This document shows positions 11,101 through 21,471 of a DNA stretch of 64,000 bases, in pieces; the first letter of the stretch is position 1; each line of letters starts with the position of its first letter. A model generated the notes under the pieces. That model searched no databases, was not told where the DNA came from, and saw nothing but the letters and a program-made list of their open reading frames with translations. The DNA lies in assembly GCA_029204225.1 (NCBI GenBank), contig CM055095.1:69874966-69938965 (forward strand), given 5' to 3'. Source of the DNA: Diphasiastrum complanatum (Eukaryota > Streptophyta > Lycopodiopsida > Lycopodiales > Lycopodiaceae). The position numbers and the translations under genes were made by a program.

Positions 11101-12102
11101 AATGATGTTACAATCCTTATAATTTATGTGGATGACATTATTTTAAGTGGAGGGAACAAGGAAGATATAGAAGATATCAAGAAAGCACTAAAAAAGGAAT
11201 TTGAAGTGCATGATCTTGGTCTTTTGAGCTATATCTTAGGAATAGAAGTAATTAGAACTTCTCAAATCACTTTTATTTCACAAGAGAAGTATGCTATTTC
11301 TATTCTCAATAGATTTCATATGGTAGATGCAAATCCTATTGATACACCTATGGAATCACATGTAAAGCTAACTATAAGAGGTAATGAAAGATCCTTCGAG
11401 GACATTACTCTCTATAGGAAGCTAATAGGTTCTCTTATATATCTAACCATCACAAGACCTGATTTATCTTATTGTGTTGGTAGATTAAGCCAATTCATGC
11501 AAGATCCTAGCATAGAACATTGGAAACTAGGAAAGAGGATCTTGAGATACATCTCGGGAACAAAAGATTTTGGCATTGTTTATAGAGGCTCATCACCTAA
11601 CTTATTTGGTTTTTCAGATTCAGATTTTGCAGGAGACCTTATGGATAGAAAATCCATAAATGCACATGCTATTTTCATAGGTGATGGAGCTATCTCATGG
11701 ATGTCGAAGAAACAAGCAACTATATCACTTTCTTCTAGTGAGGCCGAGTACAAAGCTTTGACATCATGCACAAAGGAGATGGTGTGGATCAAGAGGATGA
11801 TTATGGAGCTTCATTTGCTGGATTTTTCAGAGAGTCCAATCATCTTTTGTGACAACCTTTCAGCCCAAAGTCTAGCAAGCAATCCGGTTTTCCATGCAAG
11901 GAGCAAACATATCGAGGTGGCTTACCATTTTGTGAGAGAACAAGTGTTGGCAAAAGAGATCAAGCTTGAACATGTCCCATCAAAGGAATGTGTGGCTGAT
12001 ATCTTTACCAAAGCATTGGGAAAGGACTTATTTTTCAAGCATAGAACAAGTCTTGGTGTACTTTCTAAATCTATGCTAAAACTAGTTGAAGAGGGAGTGT
12101 GA
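8152..12102 (+). CDS. Family A copia gag-pol polyprotein, copy 2
   Basis: A 1,316-codon frame whose translation is identical to the copy at 2944-6894, so every motif given there applies: CCHC knuckle, DSG protease, HHCC finger, D-D-35-E integrase, YVDD RT and RNase H. The leader from primer site to ATG (598 bp) is also the same. Identity at this level means the duplication is very recent, is kept uniform by gene conversion, or is an assembly artefact. Small open frames on the other strand inside both copies are shadows. Confidence 0.95.
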   Translation: MATNGGYMLESNDRLTSLNYSTWKVRMESLLEMNELMDIVVGVEERPLAPQEQLRYDKRAKKALHMIKMNVTNELIKEVGKCTSSSEAWEALKKVYESKSTSRVLTLRRQIFSCMQKKSENGHAFVLRVKALNDELACINDGINNEELVQVILNGLLDDHANLVQSYAIQKCLPSVGDLQEVLLAEEFRLQARVGASSTSQGGEEEAMFSKGKFKGKGKSNWSKGQDQGEHSTFGKKKDRSKLKCFYCGVKGHFASDCFKKKRDQGEKQTNLTIDEGGDELLSNDAFVMSSCLLANHGDIDPWWIDSGATSHMTYHKEYFSSLMAFDGDRKVIYTANDGECAIKGIGTIPISLSTNRNIELKDVLLIPSITKNLLSVSQMLDKGFKVEFDGDACLIKKGCSIIAKGKRQGKLFKLDACVVANQVGCMANEQMSIQEVWHKRMGHLNYKALEVIAKKEVVRGLPKSLTCLNHVCEECALSKSHRLPYTRSISRSKMPFSLLHLDIHGVTTISNGGAKMYVTFIDDFSRFCWVYLLKSKDEVFDVFVKFKVAIETQFTTKIKCLRSDNGGEYISNKFKAFCDEHGIKREYTCPRTPQQNGVAERKNRTLCESAKAMRLNANLPKPFWSDALLCANFLCNRWPSVVLEGKTPFEALFGTKPNVKFLRTFGCICYFNITLDDRTKEDPSSRKGIFVGYSEVSKAYRIYVPSIKKVFTSRDVIFDESNIPKVVSSDDGVVATNVLDDNGVDDTLDVDVEEASSSQIPRRTPRHKVKPSRLTYDGKGKQVVDGSNYAFLTSFDVPSCVDEARQKEEWIQAMDLEFEALMKNNTWRLVELPKGKSAIGCKWIFKVKTNQDGSINKLKARLVAKGYAQEHGIDYEETFAPVAKMVSIRVIISLATLYGWDLWQLDISNAFLNGDLEEEVYMEQPESYVSHSKPNHVCFLQKSLYGLKQAPRSWYARLNSFLLSQNFTMSEYDHSLYFRISANDVTILIIYVDDIILSGGNKEDIEDIKKALKKEFEVHDLGLLSYILGIEVIRTSQITFISQEKYAISILNRFHMVDANPIDTPMESHVKLTIRGNERSFEDITLYRKLIGSLIYLTITRPDLSYCVGRLSQFMQDPSIEHWKLGKRILRYISGTKDFGIVYRGSSPNLFGFSDSDFAGDLMDRKSINAHAIFIGDGAISWMSKKQATISLSSSEAEYKALTSCTKEMVWIKRMIMELHLLDFSESPIIFCDNLSAQSLASNPVFHARSKHIEVAYHFVREQVLAKEIKLEHVPSKECVADIFTKALGKDLFFKHRTSLGVLSKSMLKLVEEGV
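12089..12097 (+). other. Polypurine tract, unit 2
   Basis: AAGAGGGAG directly before LTR 3, as in unit 1. Confidence 0.85.
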
Positions 12103-12750
12103 AAAATTGTCAACTAGTAGTATTTTCCTAACTTGAGATTTTGTAGGCCTATGGCCAAATAAAAGTTAGAGATAGGTTCATACATGTATGTAGAGGCCCA
12201 AAGTATGTGTACACTACTTTTGAGGTCACATTAATTAGAGGAGGTCGAGTGTGGAGCTCTTCTATTGGCTCATAATTTGGTGCATTCCTATTTGACCAAA
12301 TTTCTAGGTATATGGGTGAATCCTATTGGACCCCAATTTTAGCCTATCATAAGACAAGTGGCCAAGAGGCACTATGGCTGCTATAAATAGCCATCTCCAC
12401 GAGTATGTACACATCTCATTTTCATTCTATTGAATGAATGTTATGCTCTTTGAAGATCCATCTTCTTCTCTCTCACTTTTTTGTTCATATCTTGCATTCT
12501 AGCCACTAGAATTGTGATTTCTTTGTTGCTATGGCTTCACACGTGTGAAATGCAGGTTGTAGGCTCTGAAGTACGGACAGGGACAGCAAGTTTCTGTTTG
12601 TGGAAGCTTATGATCAGATTTTGATGTTTAGTTGATGTTTAGTATGCTTAACATCACAATTTCTATCATTTTTTCAATCTAGATGTGCATAACTTCCATG
12701 GCCAAGATCTTTATGAAACTTTAGCATCTTTTGGATCTGAGTTTTTCACA
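12098..12750 (+). repeat. Family A LTR 3
   Basis: Same as LTRs 1 and 2 as far as I compared. It ends GTTTTTCACA and then meets CCTAT and unrelated AT-rich DNA instead of a primer site, which fixes the LTR boundary exactly. Confidence 0.95.
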
Positions 12751-12755
12751 CCTAT
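12751..12755 (+). repeat. Right 5-bp target-site duplication CCTAT
   Basis: Matches 1677-1681. Without the array the empty site would read through AATGTGCCTAT into AAAGATATG. Confidence 0.93.
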
Positions 12756-13448
12756 AAAGATATGTAGAGGAGTAAATAAGTGGTTTAAGACAAATGGACA
12801 TGGAAGTAGCTTGACTAATGTAAGTGCTTGCCACACACGTGATGTCAAGCAATTCGGACATGTCTATACCATATAGTGCATCCCCCAACAAATGTTAGAA
12901 GATTAGGTTTGTTTTTACATTATTTTATGTAAATTCATTATAAACACATACCACAACATGACATTAGTTAAAACAACAACTAGATGGTTCCAAATATCTC
13001 TAAACAAAAGTAAACGTAAATGCAAAATCTTTTGAAACAGGTCAAAATCCTAAAAAAGAGTAAGCATTTAGTAGTTTTGTAAATTTTGCCCAAAAACATG
13101 TTTTTTGCGTAAAAATTCGCAAATTTCACAAAAATATCCAATATAAAAAGATGCATTTTGACTCAAAGAAATAGTATGCCATGTCCAAAAGATTTAAACT
13201 TTTAAATAAAAAAAACAAAAAATCGTAATTTTTTATGATGCAAACAAAATACACGAATATTTAGCTTTTCCAATAGTCTATATTAACTTTTACAAATAAC
13301 TCGTAGAATAGGTTTAAAGCATTACATAAAAAATCCAAAAACTTTTAAAAACATTGAAAATATTTTTGATATTATGTTTTTCCAATTCAAATTCCATGAA
13401 GTTTTCACTAACTCTTTTCAACTCACTGCTTGATATATTGTCAAGGCT
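12756..13448. other. AT-rich intergenic DNA
   Basis: Many A and T runs, no coding pattern, no transposon ends seen. It separates the copia array from the tail of the DUF7869-like pseudogene. Confidence 0.6.
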
Positions 13449-15567
13449 TTATTTTTTGGCAGATGAAATTGATGACTCATCTTCTTCATCAGAATCCACT
13501 AGTAGATTCTCAGATGAGTCGCCTTCCATTGTTAACATAAAAATTTGCATTGCGATTTTGCTTCATTGTTGCCGAGTTGAAGATGACAGTCAACCGAATC
13601 ATTGATTGGTTGTATGCATGGTTGTTCTGACATTTTGACATACTCCCTAAAATCAAATGTGCGTCGTAATAACAGCACATTTGGTTTAGGCATGTAAGAC
13701 TCCTCAATAATGCTTTGTAATACTAGCAAAGAAAAGGCCTTTCTACGTCTTAGCTTTTTAGAGAACAACTAAACATTTGGTCACTCTGATCATGACCCAC
13801 CAGTAAGAATCCTATTTTGACCTTTTTAAAAATCTTCAAAGAAACTAACATTCACAAATATGCTAACATCATTTGATTTTTGTTCTCACGAGCGGTATTG
13901 TCAAGTTGTAAGTACAAAATCTCGAGAAGACTGTCACTGAATTCAACAATTATTATGAATTATGGTAATTGTCAAGTTTGGATCATTTAGAATGTTGGGA
14001 TAATTGAAATACACTTTAGACTACAAGGTGCCATTGAATATAAGAGCCCCAACCAAATGCACCTGAATTAAATTTGCTTCATTTACTTTGTTTGGCACCC
14101 TCACAAAATGTGGCAAAAGTGTTTTTTTTTTCTGATCCATCCCATCGATGACAAGACCCAAATACTTTTGAGGAGATTCCAAACATTTTTTTCTATGTTT
14201 TGCAAGCTTTTGTCTTTCCATTGTTTGTTGTTCACGGTGCAGTTGGAGTGACTTTGTAATCTCCACTAAAAATTACACAAAAATTTGATTTATTAAATTG
14301 AAAACATTAAAAAAATCCGGCAAATTAAAGATAAGAATAAAATCATTATTAAGAATTTAAAAAATACATATTGTCAAATACCTTTTTCTTGTGGAGTTTT
14401 AGCTTGCTCTTTGAGCGCCTTCAACTGCTCACAAGTTAAACAAACAGACATTCTAGACTTTTTAGGAATTTTGACAAGACCCAAATCCCTTTTCCAAACT
14501 TTCACAAAATATGAATAACTCAAATGTGGAACATTCTTGGACAAGGCTTTTCCTTGGTCATCAAAAATATTTCTAATTTTATGAAATTGTCTAGAAGGTG
14601 AAAATATAAAGAATTTGGTAGCTTATATGCATGCACATTAATGAAATGTGTTAACCATGCTTTTCTAGTTAAGGCATCTAGAAAAATCGTCTGAACCTTG
14701 CAAAGTTGGATCTTTCTATAATCTCGTGTGGATTCAAGCAAGTCTTCAATTTCCAATCGTGTGAACTTCTTTGAAAGCATTACGACATACTTTAGTTGCT
14801 TCTAGAAAATAAGAATAACTCTTTAAATTAGGTCTTATAGTCAAACACATATAGCAATTTTGATCATCTTTTGTCCGTGAAAAAAAGTTTGTTCGAATAC
14901 GTCTGATTTCAACATTGCTCAACTTTTATAAACAACTGGAAACACAACAAACTACATTTCAAACCCTGCGAATTTCATTGGGTTTAAGTAGTAGTTTTTG
15001 GCATTCTATCATTGTGCGACTTGCTTGTAAATTTGTTCTAAATCTTTCATTGCCCTCGAATTCCACTTTGTAAGAAGAGCTTGTACATATTACACCAACA
15101 GTTGGTATACAGCATGTACATGCGACTTGTTCATCTTGCAAATATTCTCTCTGGTCTTCTTGAATCTCATGAGAAGGTTCTGAAATCTCTTCCATGTTTA
15201 AAAAAAAATAGATCTTTTTAAATTTTGTAGGTGAATGTCTCTTGGACCTTCTTGCACGTCTTAAAGGGCTCAGAGAAATATTTGCTTGACATGGAACTGT
15301 AGATTGACTAGAATCTGTAACTGTGTGTTTGCTTGATTCTGAATCACTGCAAATTTCAATTGAAGGGACTGAAGGAGAATAGTACCTTACTCGAGGCGGT
15401 ACAAGACTCAAGGATGATGATGATGATATAAACCATTCACCAAATTGTTGAGAACTTGGAGTGACTTCATGATATGCAGTACAAACCTTGGTCTCCAAAG
15501 AAAAACTGGTTTCAATTTCGTCGTAGTAAGTTGGAGCAGGAGGAACCAAGGATGAGGAGCTCTCCAT
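13449..15567 (-). pseudogene. DUF7869-type protein gene, disrupted, with intron
   Basis: The minus strand holds family-like motifs in order. First comes a 202-codon low-complexity N-terminal frame (14959-15567). A RKAWLTHFINVH segment follows (14520-14780), then SYFVKVWKRDLGL and a CLTC cysteine pair (14383-14520). Beyond a 116-bp gap come YLGLVIDGMDQ and LLPHFVRVP (14021-14265), LYLQLDNTARENKNQ, GFLLVGH with DQMFS, and an acidic SDEEDE tail. The gap has GT-AG ends and joins the frame cleanly, so it is a real phase-1 intron. From 14018 leftwards the reading needs frame changes and has an in-frame stop after the ENKNQ block, and TH of the usual GHTH is lost. I recall these blocks from DUF7869 proteins. 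Their biochemical role is unknown to me. Similarity of the first two segments is weaker. Confidence 0.72.
14266..14381 (-). other. Intron of the DUF7869-like pseudogene
   Basis: On the minus strand the donor reads AAAAG/GTATTT and the acceptor TTTTTAG/TGGAG. Removing 116 bp joins the CLTC-containing exon to the DGMDQ-containing exon in frame through a split valine codon. It marks the locus as a former spliced gene and not a processed copy. Confidence 0.7.
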
Positions 15568-15599
15568 ATTCGAAAAACCCTAAATGTCAGGCCGACACC

Positions 15600-16330
15600 T
15601 AATGCCTTGTAATACTCTACTGATTTCTAGTGGAAATTAAATAGCCACTCAAAAGTCTAAGCTAGTCAGGAAGGCTATGTTGGTCATAGAGAATTATGTT
15701 GGTTAGAGGACGTAATGTGTAGCTTAGCTTCTATGCTGGGCATGGAAGGCTTAGTGGACATGTTTTAAACACATGCTCAAAATCATAGAACCAAGCGACC
15801 TTAATCATAGGAGTACATGCAAGAGCAACCACACTAAAAAAAAGAGCATTACATTGAAAATGCATTTTTTTGTGTCTCACGTCACATGACGCGTCGCACT
15901 GGACAGCATAGGCACAATTGTGGGGCAGTGCAGCGGCACGGGGTGACGCGGCCACAACCGTGCCCCGCCACCGCCATGACCCTTTGCGGCGGCCGCGCCA
16001 CGACCCTTTGTTCACATTCTTGGTTTCATAGGTGTAAGGGCATCTTGGGTTGTCTCCAACATGGTTACATATGGCCACACCCCACCACTTGGCCTAAAGC
16101 CCCCGTGGACATAATTATGTTGGCATGGTCAATAGTGGCACACATGTGCGGCATGGCGAGGCCCTCTGTTTGCATACACGATGGCTCGAGTCTAAGGGCC
16201 TCTTGAGTTGTTGCCAACATGGTTACATTGGCCTTCTTAGGCTAAGAGCCTGGCCTTAAGGCATAAAGCCCCTCCGAACCTAATTACGTTGGCATTCTTG
16301 AGTTTTTGGGCTTCACCCTTGGCTACTTAA
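15600..16330. repeat. GC-rich tract and diverged ~158-bp duplication
   Basis: 15880-16010 is far richer in G and C than its surroundings and contains CGCGGC blocks. Two diverged copies follow, starting near 16036 and 16194. Both have a TCTTGGGTTGT-like start, CCAACATGGTTACAT, AAAGCCCC and an ATTA(T/C)GTTGGCAT end. Short frames on both strands look accidental. Confidence 0.55.
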
Positions 16331-16499
16331 TGAGCCAAGCATAGGGATTATTCACCTTTGCCTCTCTTGTTTATGCATACTCTCGATGTGCCACTCTTTA
16401 TGTGTGTTTTATCATTTTCTATTGCATCCAGCATATGACCTTCAGCTCGTCTATGCTTAGCATAGCTTGACAGCCCGGGCGACCTTCACAAATGCTACA

Positions 16500-16830
16500 A
16501 GTACGTTCAAATGCAGTCTCTAGAACTACAAGTGTTTTTACACACAGTCTATAGAAATACACGGAGTTTGACAATGGTGTCGCATTTTTCGCCTGTCAAG
16601 ATTTACGAGTAAAATTACAGTGTCACGTTTTTCGCAGTTTAGCGACACTGTCGCCTGTCAAGAATTACGAGTAAATATGCAGAGTCGCATTTTTCAAAGT
16701 GCCTCAAATATTAAGGAAATGACTCTGGCAAAGCGTGGGGCTACCCTAAATGGGATTTAAGGGCATTGTCGGGTTTTTCGCAAAAAGTCGACACTGTCGC
16801 CTGTGGTAGTTTTAGTTCATTTCTGCAGAG
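16500..16830 (+). repeat. Diverged repeats with GTCGCATTTTTCG motif
   Basis: CGCCTGTCAAGA(T/A)TTACGAGTAAA occurs at about 16587 and 16650, and GTCGCATTTTTC or close variants at about 16578, 16624 and 16683. Similar wording (GTGTAAAAATGCAGA, tgtcgc) occurs in the G-type LTRs of this window, so this is probably LTR U3 material. The element's start could not be fixed. Confidence 0.45.
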
Positions 16831-16939
16831 TGACAATTTTAGTTCATTTATGCAGCCAATTTTCACCGCTTATCAGCAATCAATTTCTGAGAAAGAACTG
16901 GATGGATGCCAACGGACACCAGCCAACTGGCAATCACTT

Positions 16940-17673
16940 TTGACGACCTAATTACTTAGTATAAATCAGTTGTTCATACATCTCTTTTCAAGTTCATCAT
17001 CTGAGATCAACATTGTGAATTGTGAAAGGTTTGAGTGTTCTTACACAACGCTTCCTGCGTTCTTATCAAGCAGATCATTCACAATCAGAATGTATTGTTG
17101 TTAGCTCTCTATCAAGCTTTCAAGCTTGAACTCTCTTGAGCATTCTAGTTCAGTCTTTTAGAGATTTATTTTAGAGTTGCTATTGTGCTACTACTTATCA
17201 GCAGAGCTGCTTATTATCAGACTTATTCTCATATCAGAACTTCTATCATAGTATTAGTGCTAGATCACTATTTCCTTTATCTGAACTGCCACGGTATCAG
17301 ATCTATGATTTCTATCAAGGCATAATACTATTTCGATATCAGACCGACAGCTCTAATACTTGATATCTTTCGCGATATCCATTGTGCACATGTCTCCTTT
17401 TTCATTTTATGATCTTGTATGCAAATGTGTCTGCTATTATTCGTGTGTCTGATTCTCCCATTAATTTCAATGTCGCACATTGGTTGAATTTGTTGAATGC
17501 TGCATTAATTTATAAACGTAGATCAGCAGTGCCTGACTACATTCTGGAGGACTGTAGGAGTGATTCAGCTGGCAGTGCCCAGCGACCACATCTGAACTCC
17601 ATCCAAATTCGCAAGAGAATCGCGGTTACTTCGCTTTTGTTACTGTTTCACGATTACGACTCCTTTGTCATCA
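16940..17673 (+). repeat. Family B-like 5' LTR, 3' portion
   Basis: The right edge is clear: it ends TCATCA one base before a primer site, as the family-B LTR at 61481-62468 does. The last ~230 bp align with that LTR (GACTACATTCTGGAGGACTG against GACTACACTCTGGAGACTG). AGTATAAATC near 16958 may be its TATA box. The left boundary is unknown. Confidence 0.55.
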
Positions 17674-17674
17674 G

Positions 17675-17723
17675 TGGTATCAGAGCATATCACCACGACC
17701 CTTCTCTTCAGTGGTATCAAAGC
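17675..17723 (+). other. Family B primer-binding site, duplicated
   Basis: TGGTATCAGAGC at 17675-17686 is followed 37 bp later by a second, imperfect TGGTATCAAAGC at 17712-17723. The related copy at 62470 has one site only, so this is a local tandem duplication. Confidence 0.8.
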
Positions 17724-17825
17724 CTACCTATCTTGTCATGTTCCGACATAGCCAAGAAGCTAGCAAATCCAGGAGGCCAAGCATTCAGACAAACAACCAT
17801 CAACGAGGGAATAGACTTCAAAAGT

Positions 17826-19010
17826 AATGGCTTCAATCAGCAGCATGCAAAGCAAGATCTGCACAATTCTTGATTCCTCTGGATCTAGCTTTCTAGCCTA
17901 GAAAGTTAAGACATCACTGATACTCAAAGGCGAAGGTTTATTCCCCTAGGTGGATGGCATAGAAGGAATGCCTACGACATCAAACAAGGAACTACACAAA
18001 TGGAGGGAGAAAAATGACAAGGCAGTAGCCTTGCTATCATCTTCCATCGAAGATAGTCTCACACTTGACCTAGCAACACTCTCCAAGGCTAAGGAGATGT
18101 GGGATGCATTGTTCACCAGATTTCAGATGAAATCAAGAAGTCAAATCATGATGTTGGAAGATCAGCTGACGAATCTACACTGGGATGGAAAAGACCTCAC
18201 TTCTTTCATGAGAAAGATGAAGGATCTGTTTCTATCACTACATAACTCTGGAGCAAAGAATGTGGGGTCAATTGAGAAGTAGTTCACGTACCTGTTGAGA
18301 GCCTTACCCAGATCATTCTAGACAACAAGAACCTTGCTCGTGAAAGATCCTACCATGAACTTCGATAAGGCGATTGTCGAGATTGAGAGGAAGTCGAGGC
18401 CAGAGAACACCTTGATCACAAAGATGGTTCTGACCACGCCCTCTATGGCAACAAAGAAAAATCCAAGAAACAATTTAGGCCTAAGAGGTAGTCAAATCAA
18501 AGGCAGGATCGTGATCAGCAAGCAGAGAGAACAAGCAAGGGCAACTGGAAGAGGAAAGGGAGGTTGAAGCAGCAAGGTGCAAACAAGAAGACTTGCAGGA
18601 GATGCAGAAGAGACGAGCATATAATAGATACATGCTGGCTCAATCCCAAGATTGAGTGTATTCACTACCACAAGAAGGGTCATGCAGCCGTGGATTGCCG
18701 CCAGAACCCGAAGAACAAATCAGCGTAGAACAGATAGGAGAACAGCAACAGTTCATCCTATGTCGAGGAGCCCGAGAGCTCGAAGATGGGCGAAGAAAGA
18801 ATGAACAGAAATTGTTCGACCGCCTATATCTGTGAAGATGTGTGTGCAGCATCAACATCTGACACACATGAGGTGATTCTGGATTCAGAAGCTACCTCAC
18901 ACTTCGTGACATCAAGACGAATAATGTTTGATTTCAGAAGTGCAGATCCTTCAAGATTCATAGTTCTTGGAGATGGATCCAAGCATCAAGTGACATGGAA
19001 TTTGGCTTGA
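17826..19010 (+). pseudogene. Family B copia gag-protease remnant
   Basis: The start matches the gag at 62585 (MASI/MASISSMQSK-like reading) but is interrupted by stops near 17899 and 17949. The clearest frame, 17950-18282, contains WREKNDKAVALLSSSIEDS and SRSQIMMLEDQLTNL, typical of copia gag. 18334-18567 continues gag. Two zinc knuckles follow near 18590-18715: a full CCHC (CRRCRRDEHIIDTC) and a second in which one Cys is replaced by Tyr. 18786-19010 holds the protease start with DSE in place of DSG. The rest of pol is missing; A-like sequence begins near 19150. Confidence 0.8.
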
Positions 19011-19145
19011 GCATGAATTTCAACAGCTGGATCTTTTGTAGATCGAAACTCATTTTAGGTCAAAGAACTTGAGGAATTCTGATTTCACAACATACTTACT
19101 GAAAATGGCCGATTTTGGATGCATTAGGAAGGTCTCACTTGAAAG

Positions 19146-20502
19146 CTAAAGGTCTTTTATTGTGGCATCAAAGGACACTTTGCAAGTGACTGCTACAAGA
19201 AGAAGAGATATCAAGGAGATAAGCAAGGTAATCTTACTCATGATGAAGATGGTTTGGATTTTAAAATTCAAACGATGATGATTTTGTGATGTCTTCATGT
19301 ATGCTTGCAGATGATGGAGATCTAGATCCATGGTGGATTGATAGTGGTGCAAGCTCACACATGACTTTTCACAAAGAGTACCTCACTTCTTTGTTGGCAT
19401 ATGAAGATGACAAGAAGGTGATCTACACGGCCAATGATGGTGAGTTTGCAATCAAAGGGATTGGCACAATTCCTATTTCTCTCTCTATAAATAGGATTGT
19501 TCATTTGAAGGATGGTTTGTTCATACCTTCCATTACCAAAAATTTACTTAGTGTGAGTCAATTGCTAAGTAAAGGTTTCAAAGTTGAGTTTGATGGAGAT
19601 GCTTGCATGATCAAAAGGAAGGATATCTTGATTGCAAATGGTAAAAGACAACGGAAGTTGTTCAAACTAGATGCTGGTGTAACCAAGTTGGATTTGTGGA
19701 AAGTGAGCAAATACCTATTCAAGAGGTTTGGCATAAAAGGATGGGGCACCTCAACTTCAAGTCATTGGAGGTAATGGCTAAGAAGCAAGTTGTGATTGGT
19801 CTTCCAAGATCATTAACTAGCATCAATCATGTTTGTGAAATTTTTGCTTTGTCAAAGTCACATAGACTACCTTATACTAGATCTACATCTAGATCTACAA
19901 AGCCTTTTCAAGCTGTACATTCAGATATTCATGGAATTACTACAATTAGCAATAGTGGAGCTAAGATGTATGTAACTTTCATTGCTAATTTTAGTAGATT
20001 TTGTTGGATCTATCTACTAAAGAGCAAAGATGAAGTGTATGATGTATTTGTCGAGTTCAAGAATGCAAGGGAGAACCAACTTCCCACAAGGATCAAGTGC
20101 TTAAAGAGTGACAATGGTGGAGAGTACATATCTACCAAGTTCAAGGCTTTTTGTGATGAGAATGGGATCAAGAGGGAGTACACAACTCCAAGGACACCAC
20201 GACAAATTGGAGTGGCCAAGAGGAAGAATAGGACTTTATGTGAAAGTTCCAAAGCCATGAGGTTAGGTGCTAATCTTCCAAAACCATTTTGGGATCAAGC
20301 CTTGTTGTGTGCTATCTTTCTATGCAATAGGTGGCCGAGTGTTATATTGGATGGAAGAACACCTTCTGAGATGCTATTCAAGAGGAGGCTGAGTGTCAAC
20401 TTTCTTAAAACTTTGGGTGTACTTGCTATGTCAATATAACTCTTGATGGTATGACAAAGGAGGGTCCATCTTCAAGGAAAGGTATATATTGTTGGATATA
20501 GT
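19146..20502 (+). pseudogene. Element E (A-like copia), protease-integrase part
   Basis: It begins mid-element near a degraded zinc knuckle (19160) and reads like element J at 60.2-61.5 kb. 19286-19774 covers the protease (WWIDSGASSHM); 19696-20439 in another frame covers the HHCC finger and integrase. Damage includes a frameshift near 19690-19770, FIANFSRF for FIDDFSRF, and the catalytic Glu of the integrase triad changed to Lys (GVAKRKNRT). Element D interrupts it at 20503 and it resumes at 25809. There is no LTR, so it is a fragment. Confidence 0.85.
20498..20502 (+). repeat. Target duplication ATAGT, left of element D
   Basis: Repeated at 25804-25808. The flanks together are one continuous copia coding region, confirming D as a later insertion. 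Confidence 0.92.
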
Positions 20503-21334
20503 TGTGCAAAAAGTACAAAAAGGACCAAGAGTGGATCCTAATCTGATCCTCAAGAGGGATTGGTTGTCAGATTACTTGATCTATCAATCTACTTCAAATT
20601 AAGATCAATCTAGATCAATTCTAGACACAAAATCCTAACAAGAACAATTATTAATTGAAGGTAAGTGTACTTTATGGTTTCACATGTGTGAAACATTGTT
20701 TGAGTACGGACTCCAACCTGACAATCAACTACACATTGATAGAACCTCAAAACAATCAAAACAAATGTAGACAAATGGAGAGAATCACTCAAAATTGCTT
20801 CCAAAACCAAGATTGGTGTCTCACATTGATTATGGCCAAATGTGGCTCTATATATACAATAAGTGGGAGCTCGTGGTACTGATCATCCCTCTGATCCCAC
20901 ATGTGTGAAGGTGCTTTGTCATATGATGATTCATCATGCAAAACTGACACTTGGACAAAACCTTCTATTTTGAGCACTTTTGGTCCATGTTTCTTCTATA
21001 TGGAGATCTACTTCGAAATCTTCTAGAGGTCAAAATTCGCCTACTTCAGCTTATTCCACACATGTGAGCTGTCCTCTACACATGGGATATGACACCTAAC
21101 CAAAGGATGTGGCTCATGCAATCAATAGATTGATGTCATGTGTCATATGTCTAGAAAACTAGTTTTTGGCCTTTTTAGCCACTAGAACTTGAATTAAATC
21201 ATATGTACAACCTATATGATTATGGTACATGACAAGTACACTATTTTCACACATGGGAACAGGTTCCACACATGTGTGTTTATCTATATACAAGATTTTT
21301 GGTCTCTACCAAGCTTATTTTTGCATTTTTCACA
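20503..21334 (-). repeat. Element D 3' LTR
   Basis: In plus coordinates it starts TGTGCAAAAAG and ends TTTTTCACA. It pairs with 24971-25803 across its length. It contains TTTCACATGTGTGAAA at 20678-20693, where the partner LTR has the CACGTG form. Confidence 0.92.
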
Positions 21335-21471
21335 CTCCTCAAAAATCTAGCTTGGTAAATCTAGCTTGATGGAAAACATGATGATCTTGAACTTGACTCC
21401 ATGGGCTGAATTGGTCTTTGCTGGTTCAAAAGGTGTGAAGATCAGCCAATGAGCTTGATGTTGATCTGAAA

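Larger units (their letters stand above)
1682..12750 (+). mobile_element. Family A Ty1/copia tandem array: LTR-body-LTR-body-LTR
   Basis: Three 653-bp LTRs (1682, 6890, 12098) alternate with two 4,555-bp bodies, a unit of 5,208 bp. LTRs start TGTGAAAAA and end TTTTTCACA, a perfect 9-bp terminal inverted repeat. Each body has a tRNA-Met primer site directly after the LTR, one uninterrupted gag-pol frame and a purine tract before the next LTR. The translations of both bodies are identical, and I found no base difference where I compared LTRs and bodies. One target duplication flanks the set and none lies at the middle LTR. Unequal LTR-LTR recombination between sister copies or integration of a tandem cDNA would explain this. 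An assembly duplication is the main alternative. Confidence 0.93.

Noticed and set aside
15731..16206. Frames of 106-115 codons on both strands of the GC-rich tract
   Set aside because: Frames on both strands of the same GC-rich, repeated DNA, with no family motif; composition explains them.
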